From: Alphaproteobacteria bacterium
GTDB lineage: Bacteria > Pseudomonadota > Alphaproteobacteria > GCA-2731375
Direction: 5' to 3'
Length of the DNA: 64,000 nt
NCBI GenBank assembly: GCA_021776235.1
Contig: JAJFGG010000062.1
Coordinates: 17,559-81,558, forward strand
Part shown: positions 36,844-46,995 of the stretch, in pieces
How positions within the stretch are numbered: the stretch's first letter is position 1
How the letters are laid out: each line of letters starts with the position of its first letter
Program-made: the position numbers and the translations under genes
The notes under the pieces: model-generated
What the model was told of the DNA's origin: nothing
What the model saw: only the letters and a program-made list of their open reading frames with translations
Databases searched by the model: none

Positions 36844-37641
36844 TCAACCACCCGTGAAGTCCGGTTTCCGCTTGTTGGCGAAGGCGGTTACCGCCTCCTG
36901 GTGGTCGTGCGTGAGGTTGGACTGGGTTTCGACGCTAAGGCTCAGGTCCATCATCGAATGAGCCAGTTGCCGCAGTGGAATATTTACGACCTGCTTGGTC
37001 CAGCGAACCGATTTCGAGGCGCCTGACGCGAGCCGGCGCGCGAGGCCATAAACCTTGTCGTCGAGTTCCTCGGCCGCGACGACATGATTGATCAAACCGA
37101 TGCGCTCGGCCTCGGTCGCGCTCATCAAATCGCCTGTAAAAAGATACTCCTTGGCGCGGGCGAAGCCGACCAATTGCGGCCAGATGACGGCGCCGCCATC
37201 TCCGGCGACCAGGCCGGCGCTGACATGGGGATCGCCGATCTTGGCGTGCTCGGCCGCGATGATGATGTCGCAGAACAAGGCGACGGTGGCACCAAGGCCG
37301 ACGGCATGGCCGTTGACCCGGGCAATGATCGGCTTGTCGCATTCCAGCATGCGAAAGATGATGCGTTTTGCCTCCGGCACTATTTCATCAAAAAGCGCGG
37401 GGTCGTCAATTTTCTGTTGCATTGCGACGACGTTGCCGCCCGCTGAAAAGGCCCGCCCAGCGCCGGTCAGGACGACGACATCGACCTCGGCGTCGTCGTG
37501 AATGTCGCCCCAGATGCGCGAGAGGCCATGATGCATGCCGGACGTGAAGGCGTTAAGGTTGTCCGGCGAATTGAGGGTGATCGTCATCACACCATCGTCG
37601 TTTTCGATCAACAGATCCTCATACCCGCTATAGTCAATCAT
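36844..37641 (-). CDS. enoyl-CoA hydratase/isomerase family protein
   Basis: 265 residues, crotonase fold. Oxyanion-hole residues fall in GRAFSAGGNV and GLGATVALFCDI, with the following GDGGAVIWPQLVG loop. The catalytic glutamates of true hydratases are not obvious at the second position, so the reaction could be hydration, isomerisation or thioester hydrolysis. Forms a likely unit with the thioesterase (52 bases apart) and prpE. Confidence 0.87.
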   Translation of the reverse strand: MIDYSGYEDLLIENDDGVMTITLNSPDNLNAFTSGMHHGLSRIWGDIHDDAEVDVVVLTGAGRAFSAGGNVVAMQQKIDDPALFDEIVPEAKRIIFRMLECDKPIIARVNGHAVGLGATVALFCDIIIAAEHAKIGDPHVSAGLVAGDGGAVIWPQLVGFARAKEYLFTGDLMSATEAERIGLINHVVAAEELDDKVYGLARRLASGASKSVRWTKQVVNIPLRQLAHSMMDLSLSVETQSNLTHDHQEAVTAFANKRKPDFTGG

Positions 37642-37798
37642 GCCATTTGTCCCAATATTGAAGTGTTGACCCAGGACATTAGCAGAGAGGCAGACGAAAT
37701 TTTACCTGTCTCTCAGCCTGTGACGTTTGGCCGCTACCAGAAGGTTTGCCGCAATCGCGGGAGACTATCGCCGGGCAGCCGGCCCCGTCCCGAAAAGC

Positions 37799-38659
37799 CT
37801 AATCGATCGTGAGCTTGTATCTGACGACGCGGTTGTTGCCGGAGTCGGATATCCATAACGTTTCGCCGTCCACTTCGATCCCCTCGGGTGTCCTGAACGT
37901 GCCCGGTCCCTTGCCGGAACGGCCCGAACCGAGGGTCAGAAGCAGGTTGCCGTCCTGCGAGATGACCTTTACCTGGTGGTTGTTCTTGTCGGCCGCGATC
38001 ACGGTGCCGTCGGCCAGGACGTCCTGATAACGGACGCCGTCGAAGTTATAGGGTGGACCTTTCAGTTCCCGTTTGATCTGCAGTTGCGGCGACAGCAACA
38101 GCATGCGGTCATTGCCGGCATCGGCAAGCCAGATATCGCCGTTCGGCGCCAGGGCAAGATCGTGCGGCGAGGATAGCCCGGTCAGTTCGCCGACGACCTT
38201 GCCATTTTCATAGGCAACGACATTGCCCGACCAGGCGCCGCCCACATAGATCCGGCCGTTGGGATGCGCGAGCACACCTTCGGGCCCACGAATTCGCGCC
38301 GTCAGGGTCCCGATCTGGTTGGCCTTGGTGCCGGCCATTTCATAGATGATGATACGGTTGTTATGGGTATCGGCCACATAGGCCCGGCCCTCGCCGTCGA
38401 AGTCGATATCATGGGTGCCCGATTGATGCTCGGCGCCAAACGCCGTGATGAAGGCCAATGACCGGGGATCGAGAACGGCAATACGATTATTGCCGACGTC
38501 GGCGACGAACAGAAACCTGCCGTCCGGCGACAGCTTCAGGTCGTGCGGATTATCCAGTTCGGCGCTGCCCGCAGCCATGAACGCCGCAGTCGTTTGCCCG
38601 GCCGCCATGGGTGCCCAGGCCGCACTAATGATGAAAGCCAAAGCCAGACGCAGGGTCAT
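37799..38659 (-). CDS. secreted NHL-repeat beta-propeller protein
   Basis: 286 residues: signal peptide 1-21 (ending AAG), then five to six NHL repeats, each with a pattern such as LDNPHDLKLSPDGRFLFVAD or VADTHNNRIIIYE and G-N-N-R motifs. Extracytoplasmic, probably a binding or scaffold propeller; no catalytic residues can be assigned. The gene stands alone between the CoA genes and typA, which is divergent. Confidence 0.8.
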   Translation of the reverse strand: MTLRLALAFIISAAWAPMAAGQTTAAFMAAGSAELDNPHDLKLSPDGRFLFVADVGNNRIAVLDPRSLAFITAFGAEHQSGTHDIDFDGEGRAYVADTHNNRIIIYEMAGTKANQIGTLTARIRGPEGVLAHPNGRIYVGGAWSGNVVAYENGKVVGELTGLSSPHDLALAPNGDIWLADAGNDRMLLLSPQLQIKRELKGPPYNFDGVRYQDVLADGTVIAADKNNHQVKVISQDGNLLLTLGSGRSGKGPGTFRTPEGIEVDGETLWISDSGNNRVVRYKLTID

Positions 38660-38820
38660 GTTCCGTCTCCAAGCTTGATATTAACGAATTCTGCGGATTG
38701 ACGGCCTAGCATGCAAATGCTCACTGACCCTTGCCGTTACCGCCGGGGCGGTGTATGTCTCCGCCGCGCCATAGGCTTTGCGCCTGGCCCACCCCTATAT
38801 TTTTGAGATCGTGACCAGCC

Positions 38821-40644
38821 ATGCCGCTTCGCAATATCGCCATCATTGCCCACGTCGACCACGGCAAAACCACCCTGGTCGATGCCATGTTCCGTCAGTC
38901 CGGTACCTTTCGCAGTAACCAGCAGGTTGCCGAACGGGCCATGGATTCTAATGACCTGGAGCGCGAGCGGGGCATTACCATTCTGTCCAAGTGCACCTCG
39001 GTTGAATGGCGGGGTACGCGTATTAACATTGTCGATACCCCCGGCCATGCGGATTTCGGCGGCGAGGTGGAACGCATATTGAAAATGGTCGACGGTGTGG
39101 TCTTGTTGGTTGACGCCGCCGAAGGCCCCATGCCTCAGACCAAGTTCGTCACCGGCAAGGCCCTGGCCCTGGGCCTGCGTCCCATGGTCGTTATCAACAA
39201 GATCGATCGCGGTGATGCCCGCCCCGACGAGGTCCTGAACGAGATTTTTGATCTGTTCACCGCGCTGGAAGCCAATGAAGATCAGCTGGATTTCCCCTAC
39301 CTCTACGCGGTCGGCCGGGATGGCTGGGCCAGCGATGATGCCGCCGCGGGGGGCGGTGACCTGACGCCTTTGTTCGAATTGCTGCATCGTCATGTGCCCG
39401 CCCCGACGGTTGATCCGGACGCACCGTTTGCCATGATCGCGACCCTGCTGGACGCCGATCCCTATCTGGGCCGGGTTCTGACCGGCCGCGTTGAGGCCGG
39501 GCGTCTGTCGCAAAATGATACCATTCGCGCCTTACGCGATGACGGCAGCGTGGTGGAAACCACGCGGGTGACCAAGTTGCTGGCCTTTCGCGGCCTGGAC
39601 CGGGTGCCGGTGGAGACGGTCGCGGCGGGTGATATTATTGCCATCGCCGGCTTGCAACACGCCACTGTCGCCGACACCATCGCCGATCCGTCGGTAACCG
39701 AACCGATTCTAGCGCCGCCAATCGATCCGCCAACCCTGGCGATGACTTTTTCCATCAATGATTCCCCCCTGGCCGGGCGCGATGGCTCAAAAGTGCAAAG
39801 CCGGGTGATCCGCAACCGCCTGATGCAGGAGGCCGAGGGCAATGTCGCCATCAAAATATCCGAGACCGGCGACAAGGATGCTTTTGAAGTGGCGGGCCGC
39901 GGCGAATTGCAATTGGGCGTGTTGATCGAGACCATGCGCCGGGAGGGTTTCGAGCTGACCATTGGCCGGCCGCGGGTACTCTACCGACAGGACCCGGATA
40001 GCGGTCAACGCACCGAGCCCATTGAGGAGGTGTCCATTGATGTAGATGATGAGTTCACCGGCGTCGTGGTCGAAAAGATGGCTGAGCGCAAGGGCGAGAT
40101 GACCGATATGCGGCCCTTTGGCATCGGCCGCACCCGTATCACTTTCCTTGCCCCCTCGCGCGGTTTGATCGGCTATCACGGCGAATTTCTGACCGATACC
40201 CGTGGCACCGGCATCATGCATCGGCTGTATCACAGCTATGCCCTTTACAAGGGCTCCATTCAGGGCCGCCATCGCGGCGCCATTGTTTCCGGCCAGACGG
40301 GTGCGGCCGTGCCCTTTGCCCTGTGGCATCTGGAAGAACGTGGCGTGTTGTTTATCGGCGGCGGCGAACAGGTCTATGCCGGCATGGTAATCGGCGAGAA
40401 TGCCAAACCTTCGGATATGGAGGTCAACCCTCTGAAGGCGAAACAGCTGACCAATATCCGGGCTTCGGGCAAGGATGACGCAGTGCGCCTGACCACGCCC
40501 CGCCGCATGAGCCTGGAGCAGGCCATCGCCTATATTGGCGATGATGAAGTGGTCGAAGTGACGCCGCATCATATCCGCCTGCGCAAGGCGACCCTGGACC
40601 CCCACCAGCGCAAGCGCGAGCGCCGCGCTGCCATGGCCGGTTAG
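38821..40644 (+). CDS. typA: ribosome-associated translational GTPase TypA/BipA
   Basis: 607 residues. G1 HVDHGKTTL within the first 20 residues, the switch I RGITIL, G3 [13 protein letters not shown]4 NKIDR. The C-terminal BipA-specific domain is present ([18 protein letters not shown]). Acts in 50S assembly and stress and cold adaptation. It converges with hutU with 13 bases between stops and no hairpin in the gap. Confidence 0.97.
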   Translation: MPLRNIAIIAHVDHGKTTLVDAMFRQSGTFRSNQQVAERAMDSNDLERERGITILSKCTSVEWRGTRINIVDTPGHADFGGEVERILKMVDGVVLLVDAAEGPMPQTKFVTGKALALGLRPMVVINKIDRGDARPDEVLNEIFDLFTALEANEDQLDFPYLYAVGRDGWASDDAAAGGGDLTPLFELLHRHVPAPTVDPDAPFAMIATLLDADPYLGRVLTGRVEAGRLSQNDTIRALRDDGSVVETTRVTKLLAFRGLDRVPVETVAAGDIIAIAGLQHATVADTIADPSVTEPILAPPIDPPTLAMTFSINDSPLAGRDGSKVQSRVIRNRLMQEAEGNVAIKISETGDKDAFEVAGRGELQLGVLIETMRREGFELTIGRPRVLYRQDPDSGQRTEPIEEVSIDVDDEFTGVVVEKMAERKGEMTDMRPFGIGRTRITFLAPSRGLIGYHGEFLTDTRGTGIMHRLYHSYALYKGSIQGRHRGAIVSGQTGAAVPFALWHLEERGVLFIGGGEQVYAGMVIGENAKPSDMEVNPLKAKQLTNIRASGKDDAVRLTTPRRMSLEQAIAYIGDDEVVEVTPHHIRLRKATLDPHQRKRERRAAMAG

Positions 40645-40657
40645 GCGGAATCAGGTA

Positions 40658-42331
40658 TCAGTCCAGCGACGGCATATTGAGGCCAGAATCCCTGGCGCAG
40701 GCAATAGCCGTTTCGTAGCCCGCGTCGGCATGGCGCACGACGCCGGTGGCGGGATCGTTCCACAGCACTCTCTCGATGCGCCGTGCCGCCTCGGGCGTGC
40801 CGTCGCAGACGATGACCATGCCCGCGTGCTGGGAATAGCCCATGCCGACGCCGCCGCCATGATGGATCGAGACCCATGTTGCGCCCGAGGCGCAATTGAC
40901 CAGGGCGTTCAACAGGGGCCAATCGGAGACCGCGTCGGAGCCGTCCTTCATGGCTTCGGTTTCGCGGTTGGGCGAGGCAACGGAACCGGAATCGAGATGA
41001 TCGCGGCCGATCACAATGGGCGCCTGTAACTCGCCGCTGGCGACCATCTCGTTAAAGGCCAGGCCCAGGCGGTGACGGTCGCCCAGGCCAACCCAGCAGA
41101 TCCGTGAGGGCAGACCCTGAAACTGGATGCGCTCTCGGGCCATATCCAGCCAATTGTGCAGATGGCGGTCATGGGGCATTAGTTCCTTGACCTTGGCGTC
41201 GGTGCGGTAAATGTCCTCGGCCGCACCCGACAGGGCCACCCAACGGAATGGTCCGACGCCGCGGCAAAACAGCGGCCGAATATAGGCCGGCACGAAGCCG
41301 GGAAAATCGAAAGCATTTTCGACCCCCATATCCTTTGCCATCTGTCGGATGTTGTTGCCGTAATCCAGGGTCGGCACGCCCGTTTCATGAAAGGCCAGCA
41401 TGGCGCGAACCTGGGTCGCCATCGAGGCCATGGCTGCCGCCTCGACTGCCTTCGGGTCGCGTTCCCTGGTTTCCTGCCATTTTTCCAAGCTCCAGCCGGC
41501 GGGCAGATAGCCGTTGAAGGGATCGTGAGCCGAGGTCTGATCGGTGACCACGTCGGGGCGTACGCCACGGCGCGCCAATTCCGGGAAAATCTCCGCCGCA
41601 TTGCCCAGCAATCCAACCGAGACCGGCCTCTTTTCGTCGCAGGACGTTTGCATGATTTCCAAGGCTTCATCCAAATCGTCCGAGCGCCGGTCCAGATAGC
41701 CGCCTTGCAGACGGGCATCTATGCGGCTGGCCTGGCATTCAACCGCCAGCAGTGAGGCTCCGGCCATGGTTGCCGCCAGAGGCTGCGCACCGCCCATGCC
41801 GCCCAGACCGCCGGTCAGGATCCAGCGTCCCGACAAGTCACCGTCATAATGTTGCCGGCCCACCTCGGCAAAGGTTTCGTAGGTACCTTGCACGATGCCC
41901 TGGCTGCCAATGTAGATCCAGGAACCGGCGGTCATTTGCCCGTACATCATCAGACCGACCTTATCCAGTTCGTTGAAGTGGTCCCAATTGGCCCATTCCG
42001 GTACCAGATTGGAATTGGCGATCAGGACCCGCGGTGCGTCGGCATGGGTTTTCAGCACCGCCACCGGCTTGCCCGATTGCACCAGCAAGGTTTCGTCGGC
42101 CTCCAACGATTTCAGCGCGGAGGTAATCTGATCGAAAGCCTGCCAGTTGCGGGCGGCCCGGCCAATGCCGCCGTAGACCACAAGTTCCTGCGGATTTTCG
42201 GCAACTTCGGCATCAAGGTTGTTCATCAACATGCGCAGGGGGGCCTCGGTCAGCCAGCTTTTGGCGTTCAATTCGCGGCCCCGTGGCGCCCTGATGTTCC
42301 GCGTGTTGTCCATACGTGAGCTTTGGGTCAT
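40658..42331 (-). CDS. hutU: urocanate hydratase
   Basis: 557 residues; second step of histidine degradation, urocanate to imidazolonepropionate, with tightly bound NAD. Recognised by [33 protein letters not shown] (dinucleotide binding) and [14 protein letters not shown] containing the active-site cysteine. Divergent from hutH, separated by only 95 bases that must hold control sites for both. Length is standard. Confidence 0.97.
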   Translation of the reverse strand: MTQSSRMDNTRNIRAPRGRELNAKSWLTEAPLRMLMNNLDAEVAENPQELVVYGGIGRAARNWQAFDQITSALKSLEADETLLVQSGKPVAVLKTHADAPRVLIANSNLVPEWANWDHFNELDKVGLMMYGQMTAGSWIYIGSQGIVQGTYETFAEVGRQHYDGDLSGRWILTGGLGGMGGAQPLAATMAGASLLAVECQASRIDARLQGGYLDRRSDDLDEALEIMQTSCDEKRPVSVGLLGNAAEIFPELARRGVRPDVVTDQTSAHDPFNGYLPAGWSLEKWQETRERDPKAVEAAAMASMATQVRAMLAFHETGVPTLDYGNNIRQMAKDMGVENAFDFPGFVPAYIRPLFCRGVGPFRWVALSGAAEDIYRTDAKVKELMPHDRHLHNWLDMARERIQFQGLPSRICWVGLGDRHRLGLAFNEMVASGELQAPIVIGRDHLDSGSVASPNRETEAMKDGSDAVSDWPLLNALVNCASGATWVSIHHGGGVGMGYSQHAGMVIVCDGTPEAARRIERVLWNDPATGVVRHADAGYETAIACARDSGLNMPSLD

Positions 42332-42426
42332 GTCGCGCTCCCAAGTTTTGCCGTCATCCGCGCTCTGGTCTGGTATAATTCGTAGGCTGATTTTCGATCG
42401 CCTGCAAATAGTCTATGAGGCACGCC

Positions 42427-43983
42427 ATGAGCAGAGCACGGGCCTTGGTTCCCGGAAGCGTAACCCTGGCGGATCTCGAGTCGCTATACTGGGAAAGCCC
42501 GGCGGTGGCGCTGCATGCCGACACCAAACCGGGCATAGATGCTGCGGCCGCTCTTGTAGCCCAGGCAGCCCAGGGCGAGGAAGCGGTCTATGGCGTCAAT
42601 ACGGGCTTTGGCAAATTGGCCAATACGGCAATTGCCGCCGCCGACACGGCGATCCTGCAGCGCAATCTGATCCTCTCCCATTGTTGCGGCGTCGGGCCGG
42701 CGCTGCCGGAACGGATTGTGCGTCTGATCATGACTTTGAAATTGCTGTCCCTGGGGCGGGGCGCTTCGGGTGTGCGAAGCGAAGTGATTGAATTGCTGAC
42801 GGGCATGCTGGCCGCCGGTGTCGCCCCGGTCATCCCTGCCCAGGGCTCTGTCGGAGCGTCGGGCGATTTGGCGCCCCTGGCCCACATGACCGCGGTCATG
42901 CTGGGCGAGGGTGAGGCTATTTACAGGGGGCAGGCAATGGCGGGCGGCGAGGCTCTGGCCGCGGCCGAATTGACGCCTATCGTGCTGGGCCCCAAGGAAG
43001 GCCTGGCGCTGATCAACGGCACCCAGGTCTCCACTGCCCTGGCCCTGGCCGGTTTGTTCGAAACCTGGCGCTGCGCCATGGGCGCTATTGTCACTGGCGC
43101 CCTGTCAACCGATGCCATCATGGGTTCCGCCGCGCCATTCAGGCCGGAAATTCAGACTCTGCGGGGGCATCAGGGCCAGATAGATACGGGTATCGCGTTG
43201 CGCGCGCTGATCGAAGGTTCCGAAATTCGTGCCTCTCACCGCAGTGGTGACGAACGTGTGCAGGACCCTTATTGCATCCGCTGCCAACCACAGGTGATGG
43301 GCGCCTGTCTGGATCTGCTGCGTTTCGTCGGTCAGACCCTGGCCGTGGAAGCGAACGCCGTCACCGACAATCCCCTGGTCTTCACGTTCGATGGCAGCAT
43401 CGTATCGGGCGGCAATTTTCATGCCGAGCCGGTAGCGCTAGGGGCGGATCAGATTGCGCTGGCCATTGCCGAAATCGGCGCCATCAGCCAGCGCCGGGTC
43501 GCCCTGTTGGTGGATCCGGTCATGAATTTCGGTTTGCCCGCCTTTCTCTCGCCCAATCCCGGGCTCAATTCGGGTTTCATGATCGCCGAGGTGACGACCG
43601 CAGCCCTGATGGCCGAGAACAAACAAAAAGCCTCCCCCTGTTCGGTGGATTCTACCCCGACATCGGCAAATCAGGAGGATCACGTTTCCATGGCGGCCCA
43701 TGCCGCGCGGCGTTTGTTGGAAATGGCGAAAAATTTGTCCCAGATAATCGGCGTGGAACTTCTGGCTGGGGCCCAGGGTGTGCAATTTCGCGCCCCTTTG
43801 CAGACCAGCGATGTTCTGGCGCAGGTTATCGTCCGCCTGCGCCAGGAGGTGGCCCCCCTTGGCGCGGACCGCTTCCTGGCCGCCGACATGGCATGTGCCG
43901 CCGGCCTGATCAGATCGGGCGCGATCATCACCGCCGCCGGGCCTGAATTGCTGCCTGACCTTGCGCCAGAACCGGTGTCCTGA
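42427..43983 (+). CDS. hutH: histidine ammonia-lyase
   Basis: 518 residues; deaminates histidine to urocanate. The MIO prosthetic group forms from ASG at 144-146 in [23 protein letters not shown] upstream and [11 protein letters not shown] later are canonical, with the loop [15 protein letters not shown]. The ATG at 42427 has GAGG six to seven bases before it; an in-frame ATG at 42415 is less well placed. hutI, hutG and hutC are not in the window. Confidence 0.96.
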   Translation: MSRARALVPGSVTLADLESLYWESPAVALHADTKPGIDAAAALVAQAAQGEEAVYGVNTGFGKLANTAIAAADTAILQRNLILSHCCGVGPALPERIVRLIMTLKLLSLGRGASGVRSEVIELLTGMLAAGVAPVIPAQGSVGASGDLAPLAHMTAVMLGEGEAIYRGQAMAGGEALAAAELTPIVLGPKEGLALINGTQVSTALALAGLFETWRCAMGAIVTGALSTDAIMGSAAPFRPEIQTLRGHQGQIDTGIALRALIEGSEIRASHRSGDERVQDPYCIRCQPQVMGACLDLLRFVGQTLAVEANAVTDNPLVFTFDGSIVSGGNFHAEPVALGADQIALAIAEIGAISQRRVALLVDPVMNFGLPAFLSPNPGLNSGFMIAEVTTAALMAENKQKASPCSVDSTPTSANQEDHVSMAAHAARRLLEMAKNLSQIIGVELLAGAQGVQFRAPLQTSDVLAQVIVRLRQEVAPLGADRFLAADMACAAGLIRSGAIITAAGPELLPDLAPEPVS

Positions 43984-44286
43984 AGCCGCGATACCAGGTA
44001 TCCATGGTCCAGGAGACCAGGGCGCATTCGGACCAGATCGCCCGGCTCCGATAACCAACTCGGCAAATATTGCCTGATTTGTTAGGCAATCCTTGCCCAC
44101 CCGGCAACTTTTGCCCGCCCCGCGCCAAATGGTTAATTTTCCTAAACTATTAATATTACAAATAATCAAAGGCTTGTTTCAGGCCGAATCCGGGCTCCGC
44201 TTGGCACAATAATTGCACTTCCGCTGGCAGGCGCAAAACGCGCCAATCCGCAGAAGCGGGTACACCTAGAAAAAAGGACGATAGAT
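43984..44286. other. 303-base region upstream of flagellin
   Basis: No gene seen. AT-rich from about 44130 to 44180, then the flagellin sigma-54 promoter and leader. The first 100 bases read as the end of the hut region with no clear terminator. Confidence 0.6.
44201..44217 (+). promoter_or_regulatory. sigma-54 promoter of the flagellin gene
   Basis: TTGGCACAATAATTGCA: GG at 44203-44204 and GC at 44215-44216 with exactly ten bases between, matching consensus except one position after the -24 GGCAC. Predicted start near 44228 and a leader of about 60 bases. Sigma-54 control of late flagellar genes is well known in Alphaproteobacteria such as Caulobacter. Confidence 0.85.
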
Positions 44287-45099
44287 ATGCCTCTATCAGT
44301 AAATACAAACGTCGGCGCCATGTTGGCGCTGCAAAACCTCGGCAAAACCAACAAAGCGATGGATGCGACGCAGCTCGCCATCACCACCGGCCTTCGGGTC
44401 AGTGGCCCGAAGGAAGATGCGTCATCCTATGCTATCGCGCAAAATATGCGCGGTGACATATCAGGCCTCGGTGCGGTTAAGACCGCTCTGGCCAATGGTG
44501 AAGCCACTGTCAATACTGCCATCACCGCCGGTCAATCCATTTCCGATCTGTTGACGGAAATGAAGGCCAAGGTGGTTCAGGCGAACCAGGCCGGTCTCGA
44601 TACCGCGTCGCGGACCTCGTTGCACAATGACTTCGTGTCGTTGCGTGACCAGATCTCGACCATCGTGGCCACCGCCGAGTTCAACGGAACCAACCTGGTG
44701 AATGGCAGTGCCTCGGCGACTTCGGTCCTGAGCACGGTCGACGGCTCGACCATCGCTGTGTCCGCACAGAAGATGGATGCCACGACGTTGGCGATTCAAA
44801 GCCAGGTGTTGAACACCTCGGCTGGTGCAGCGACCGCCCTGACCGCGATCGACTCGGCTATTGTTTCCGTGTCGGACAAGCTCGCGGCTCTTGGTTCGGT
44901 GGCCAAACGAATCGAAGTGCAGGGCGACTTCACCAACAAGCTTACGGATATTCTGAAAGCTGGTGTCGGCACCTTGGTCGATGCGGATTTGGCGGAAGAG
45001 AGCGCCAAGCTGCAGTCGTTGCAAATCAAGCAACAGCTGGGCGTTCAAGCTCTGTCGATCGCCAACTCTGGTCCGCAGACGATTCTGGCGTTGTTCTAG
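44287..45099 (+). CDS. flagellin
   Basis: 270 residues, a minimal flagellin with the conserved N-terminal D0/D1 (SVNTNVGAMLALQNL, then TGLRVSGPKEDASSYAIAQ) and C-terminal D1/D0 (EESAKLQSLQIKQQLGVQALSIANSGPQTILALF style ending), and little or no variable outer domain. Exported by the flagellar type III system, so no signal peptide. AAGGACG precedes the ATG. Followed by flaF and flaG, the usual alphaproteobacterial set. Confidence 0.95.
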   Translation: MPLSVNTNVGAMLALQNLGKTNKAMDATQLAITTGLRVSGPKEDASSYAIAQNMRGDISGLGAVKTALANGEATVNTAITAGQSISDLLTEMKAKVVQANQAGLDTASRTSLHNDFVSLRDQISTIVATAEFNGTNLVNGSASATSVLSTVDGSTIAVSAQKMDATTLAIQSQVLNTSAGAATALTAIDSAIVSVSDKLAALGSVAKRIEVQGDFTNKLTDILKAGVGTLVDADLAEESAKLQSLQIKQQLGVQALSIANSGPQTILALF

Positions 45100-45110
45100 T
45101 AAGGACTATC

Positions 45111-45136
45111 GGAGGCGGCGCCACGGCGTCGCCTCC
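45111..45136 (+). terminator. hairpin after flagellin
   Basis: An 11-base-pair stem (one G-U pair) with a CACG loop starts 11 bases after the flagellin stop. No U-run follows, so it may be a factor-dependent terminator or a 3' stabiliser that raises flagellin message over flaF. Confidence 0.55.
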
Positions 45137-45239
45137 AACCTTATCAGCCGGTTCACCGCCGTAGATTCATGGCGCGGCAGCCGGTGGGCAAAGAGCTATT
45201 TGCCGGACAAACCAGATCGACAAACTTCGGAGTATGCAA

Positions 45240-45593
45240 ATGACGATGCAGGGTTTTCAACAAGCTTATCTACAGGCGCAAAATGTCACGGAGAATCCGC
45301 GGCAGACCGAGTACCGGCTTATTGCCCAGATTACGGCGGCAATGATCAAGGCCGAAAAACAAGGTCATACGGAAACCGTTCGCGCGGTGCATTGGAACCG
45401 CCGCCTATGGTTGACGCTTCAGTCCGACTGCGCCTCGGAAGACAATGGTCTTCCAGATGGGGTGCGGGCTGGACTCATTTCTTTGGCAATTTGGGTGGAT
45501 AAGCATTCCCGGAAAGTGCTGAAGCACGAGGCTGATTTGAAGCCCATGATCGAAGTTAACCGAAATATTATGGAAGGATTATCGGGAGGTTGA
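45240..45593 (+). CDS. flaF: flagellar biosynthesis regulator FlaF
   Basis: 117 residues, helical. FlaF proteins of Alphaproteobacteria show TENPRQTEYRLIAQIT and HWNRRLWLTLQSDCA, both present here, and a conserved central IWVDKHS. FlaF acts with FlbT in balancing flagellin synthesis and secretion; flbT is not in the window. The ATG at 45240 is favoured because GGAG lies seven bases before it; ATGs at 45234 and 45246 are alternatives. Confidence 0.87.
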   Translation: MTMQGFQQAYLQAQNVTENPRQTEYRLIAQITAAMIKAEKQGHTETVRAVHWNRRLWLTLQSDCASEDNGLPDGVRAGLISLAIWVDKHSRKVLKHEADLKPMIEVNRNIMEGLSGG

Positions 45594-45683
45594 AGAAATT
45601 ATGCGTCAGGGCCGGTTCGTTGTGCGTGGCCGTCCGTGACGTAGAGATCCGGCAAAATCGCCGGTGTAGCGTGGGAGAATGAT

Positions 45684-46058
45684 ATGGCCAATATTTCCAT
45701 GTCGAACCCACTACCACCACCTTCGATTACCAAGGTGGTACAGCGTGAAGTTGATAAGGCTGCTGCCAAGCCTGCTGCTAAGTTGGCTTCCGCTGAAAGT
45801 AACGCGCCTGAGAAGCAGAAACTGGAAGGTGGTTCAAGTTCGAAACTGACCGAACTCCAGGAACTCACTGAACAGGCGTTTGTCGCTGATGACCTAAGGT
45901 TGTCGATAAGTTTTGAAAAATCGATTGGCCGTTTCGTCTACCGGGGCGTCGACCGGGAGACGGGTGAGGTGATCCGTGAGTATCCTCAAGAAGAGGTTGT
46001 TAAACGGATTGCTCATTTAAGGGAAATTGCCGGCATTACGATTGACCGGAGACTGTAA
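45684..46058 (+). CDS. flaG: FlaG family protein
   Basis: 124 residues. A disordered, Ala/Lys/Pro-rich first half, then the FlaG domain: LRLSISFEKSIGRFVYRGVD followed by RETGEVIREYPQEEVVKRI, which matches the family's conserved D-x-x-T-G-E-V-I-R-x-I/Y-P signature. FlaG affects flagellar filament length. Lies after flaF on the same strand, with a terminator hairpin about 60 bases past the stop. Confidence 0.85.
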   Translation: MANISMSNPLPPPSITKVVQREVDKAAAKPAAKLASAESNAPEKQKLEGGSSSKLTELQELTEQAFVADDLRLSISFEKSIGRFVYRGVDRETGEVIREYPQEEVVKRIAHLREIAGITIDRRL

Positions 46059-46119
46059 ATGGCTCCGGAGTGGTGACGACACGCACGAGAAGGCCCAACG
46101 TTGGGTCTGCGAACAGAGA

Positions 46120-46165
46120 GACGGCCGGAAGTTAGGAGAGACTATTTTCCTTACTCCCGGCCGTC
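46120..46165. terminator. bidirectional terminator between flaG and flgN
   Basis: Long imperfect stem: 46120-46137 pairs with 46148-46165 over 18 positions with two mismatches, including nine perfect G/C-rich pairs at the base. It sits between convergent genes and could end transcripts from both sides. Confidence 0.7.
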
Positions 46166-46238
46166 GCCATTTTAGCTGTGCGTCGAACAACAGCCAAACG
46201 GAATGCGGCCGGATTTTTGGCAGCCGCGTGGTGACATT

Positions 46239-46679
46239 CTAGACGACCTGGTTCAGGGCCAGGGAAACGGGTTTTTCATTACGGTTGAACGCAGTGCGCA
46301 TGCTGGCGGTCCGGTCATAGCCTTCGACCGGGCGTTGCTTGGCGGAAACCTCTTCCGTAATCGCCTTCAACATCCGGTCGGTCACGGATTTGGTGGTCTG
46401 CACCAGACGGCGATGTTCTTCCAGAACTTGTTGAAAGCGCTTTGTCGCGCTTTTGAGACGGCTGATTTCGTCCGGCTCGGCCCGCGACAGCAAGGTCGGG
46501 TTGGCGTGCAGTTCCGCCATCTCACGTTCGTAAGCCGAAGCCAACGCTTCCTTTTCAGCCGAATACCCGGCCAACTCGTGGGGCAGCCGGTTTATCAGGA
46601 TTTGATTCTCTTTCGCCATCACATCGTCCAGGCGCGTGGTTATATCGGTCAGGGTATCGATTGCTTTACGCGTTCGCAT
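46239..46679 (-). CDS. FlgN-like flagellar chaperone
   Basis: 146 residues, all-helical with long coiled-coil-like heptads. Pattern of FlgN: DDVMAKENQILINRLP, then KEALASAYEREMAEL; the C-terminal part is where FlgN binds hook-associated proteins FlgK and FlgL. The ATG at 46679 has AGGAAGG upstream and overlaps the 3' end of the rod-binding gene by 14 bases. Assignment rests on pattern and position after flgI-flgJ; sequence conservation is low in this family. Confidence 0.7.
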   Translation of the reverse strand: MRTRKAIDTLTDITTRLDDVMAKENQILINRLPHELAGYSAEKEALASAYEREMAELHANPTLLSRAEPDEISRLKSATKRFQQVLEEHRRLVQTTKSVTDRMLKAITEEVSAKQRPVEGYDRTASMRTAFNRNEKPVSLALNQVV

Positions 46680-46995
46680 CGGTCTTGCCTTCCTGCAGCT
46701 TGATGATTTCACGATAGACGGCATCGGCTATACCAATGCCGCCGGTGCCGGCAATGATCTTGCCGTACTCTTCGTTCAGCAGAGCGCGGAACATGCTCTC
46801 GCCCTGGCCGCCGCCCATGGGGCCATCGGTCTTGACGCCGGCGAACATGTCATCCATCGCCCGGCTCAGAAAAAAGGCTTCGAATTCCTGGGCCGTACGC
46901 CAGGCGCCCTGACGGGCGGCGCTGTCGTCGCCGGTTGGTGCTTGCGGTTTCGGTATCGTCTGTCCCGGCACAAAGGGCGTGATGTTCATAGTCAT
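46666..46995 (-). CDS. rod-binding protein (FlgJ N-terminal domain type)
   Basis: 109 residues. FlgJ-type domain: AAQEFEAFFL-like TAQEFEAFFLSRAMDDM, followed by the GGGQGESMFRALLNEEYGK motif that binds rod proteins. The muramidase domain of enterobacterial FlgJ is absent, as is usual in Alphaproteobacteria. Its ATG overlaps the flgI stop as ATGA. Confidence 0.88.
   Translation of the reverse strand: MTMNITPFVPGQTIPKPQAPTGDDSAARQGAWRTAQEFEAFFLSRAMDDMFAGVKTDGPMGGGQGESMFRALLNEEYGKIIAGTGGIGIADAVYREIIKLQEGKTDANA

Noticed and set aside
42373..42378. TATAAT in the hutU-hutH gap as a sigma-70 promoter
   Set aside because: No good -35 at 16-18 bases; the nearest TTGCCG is about 20 bases away.
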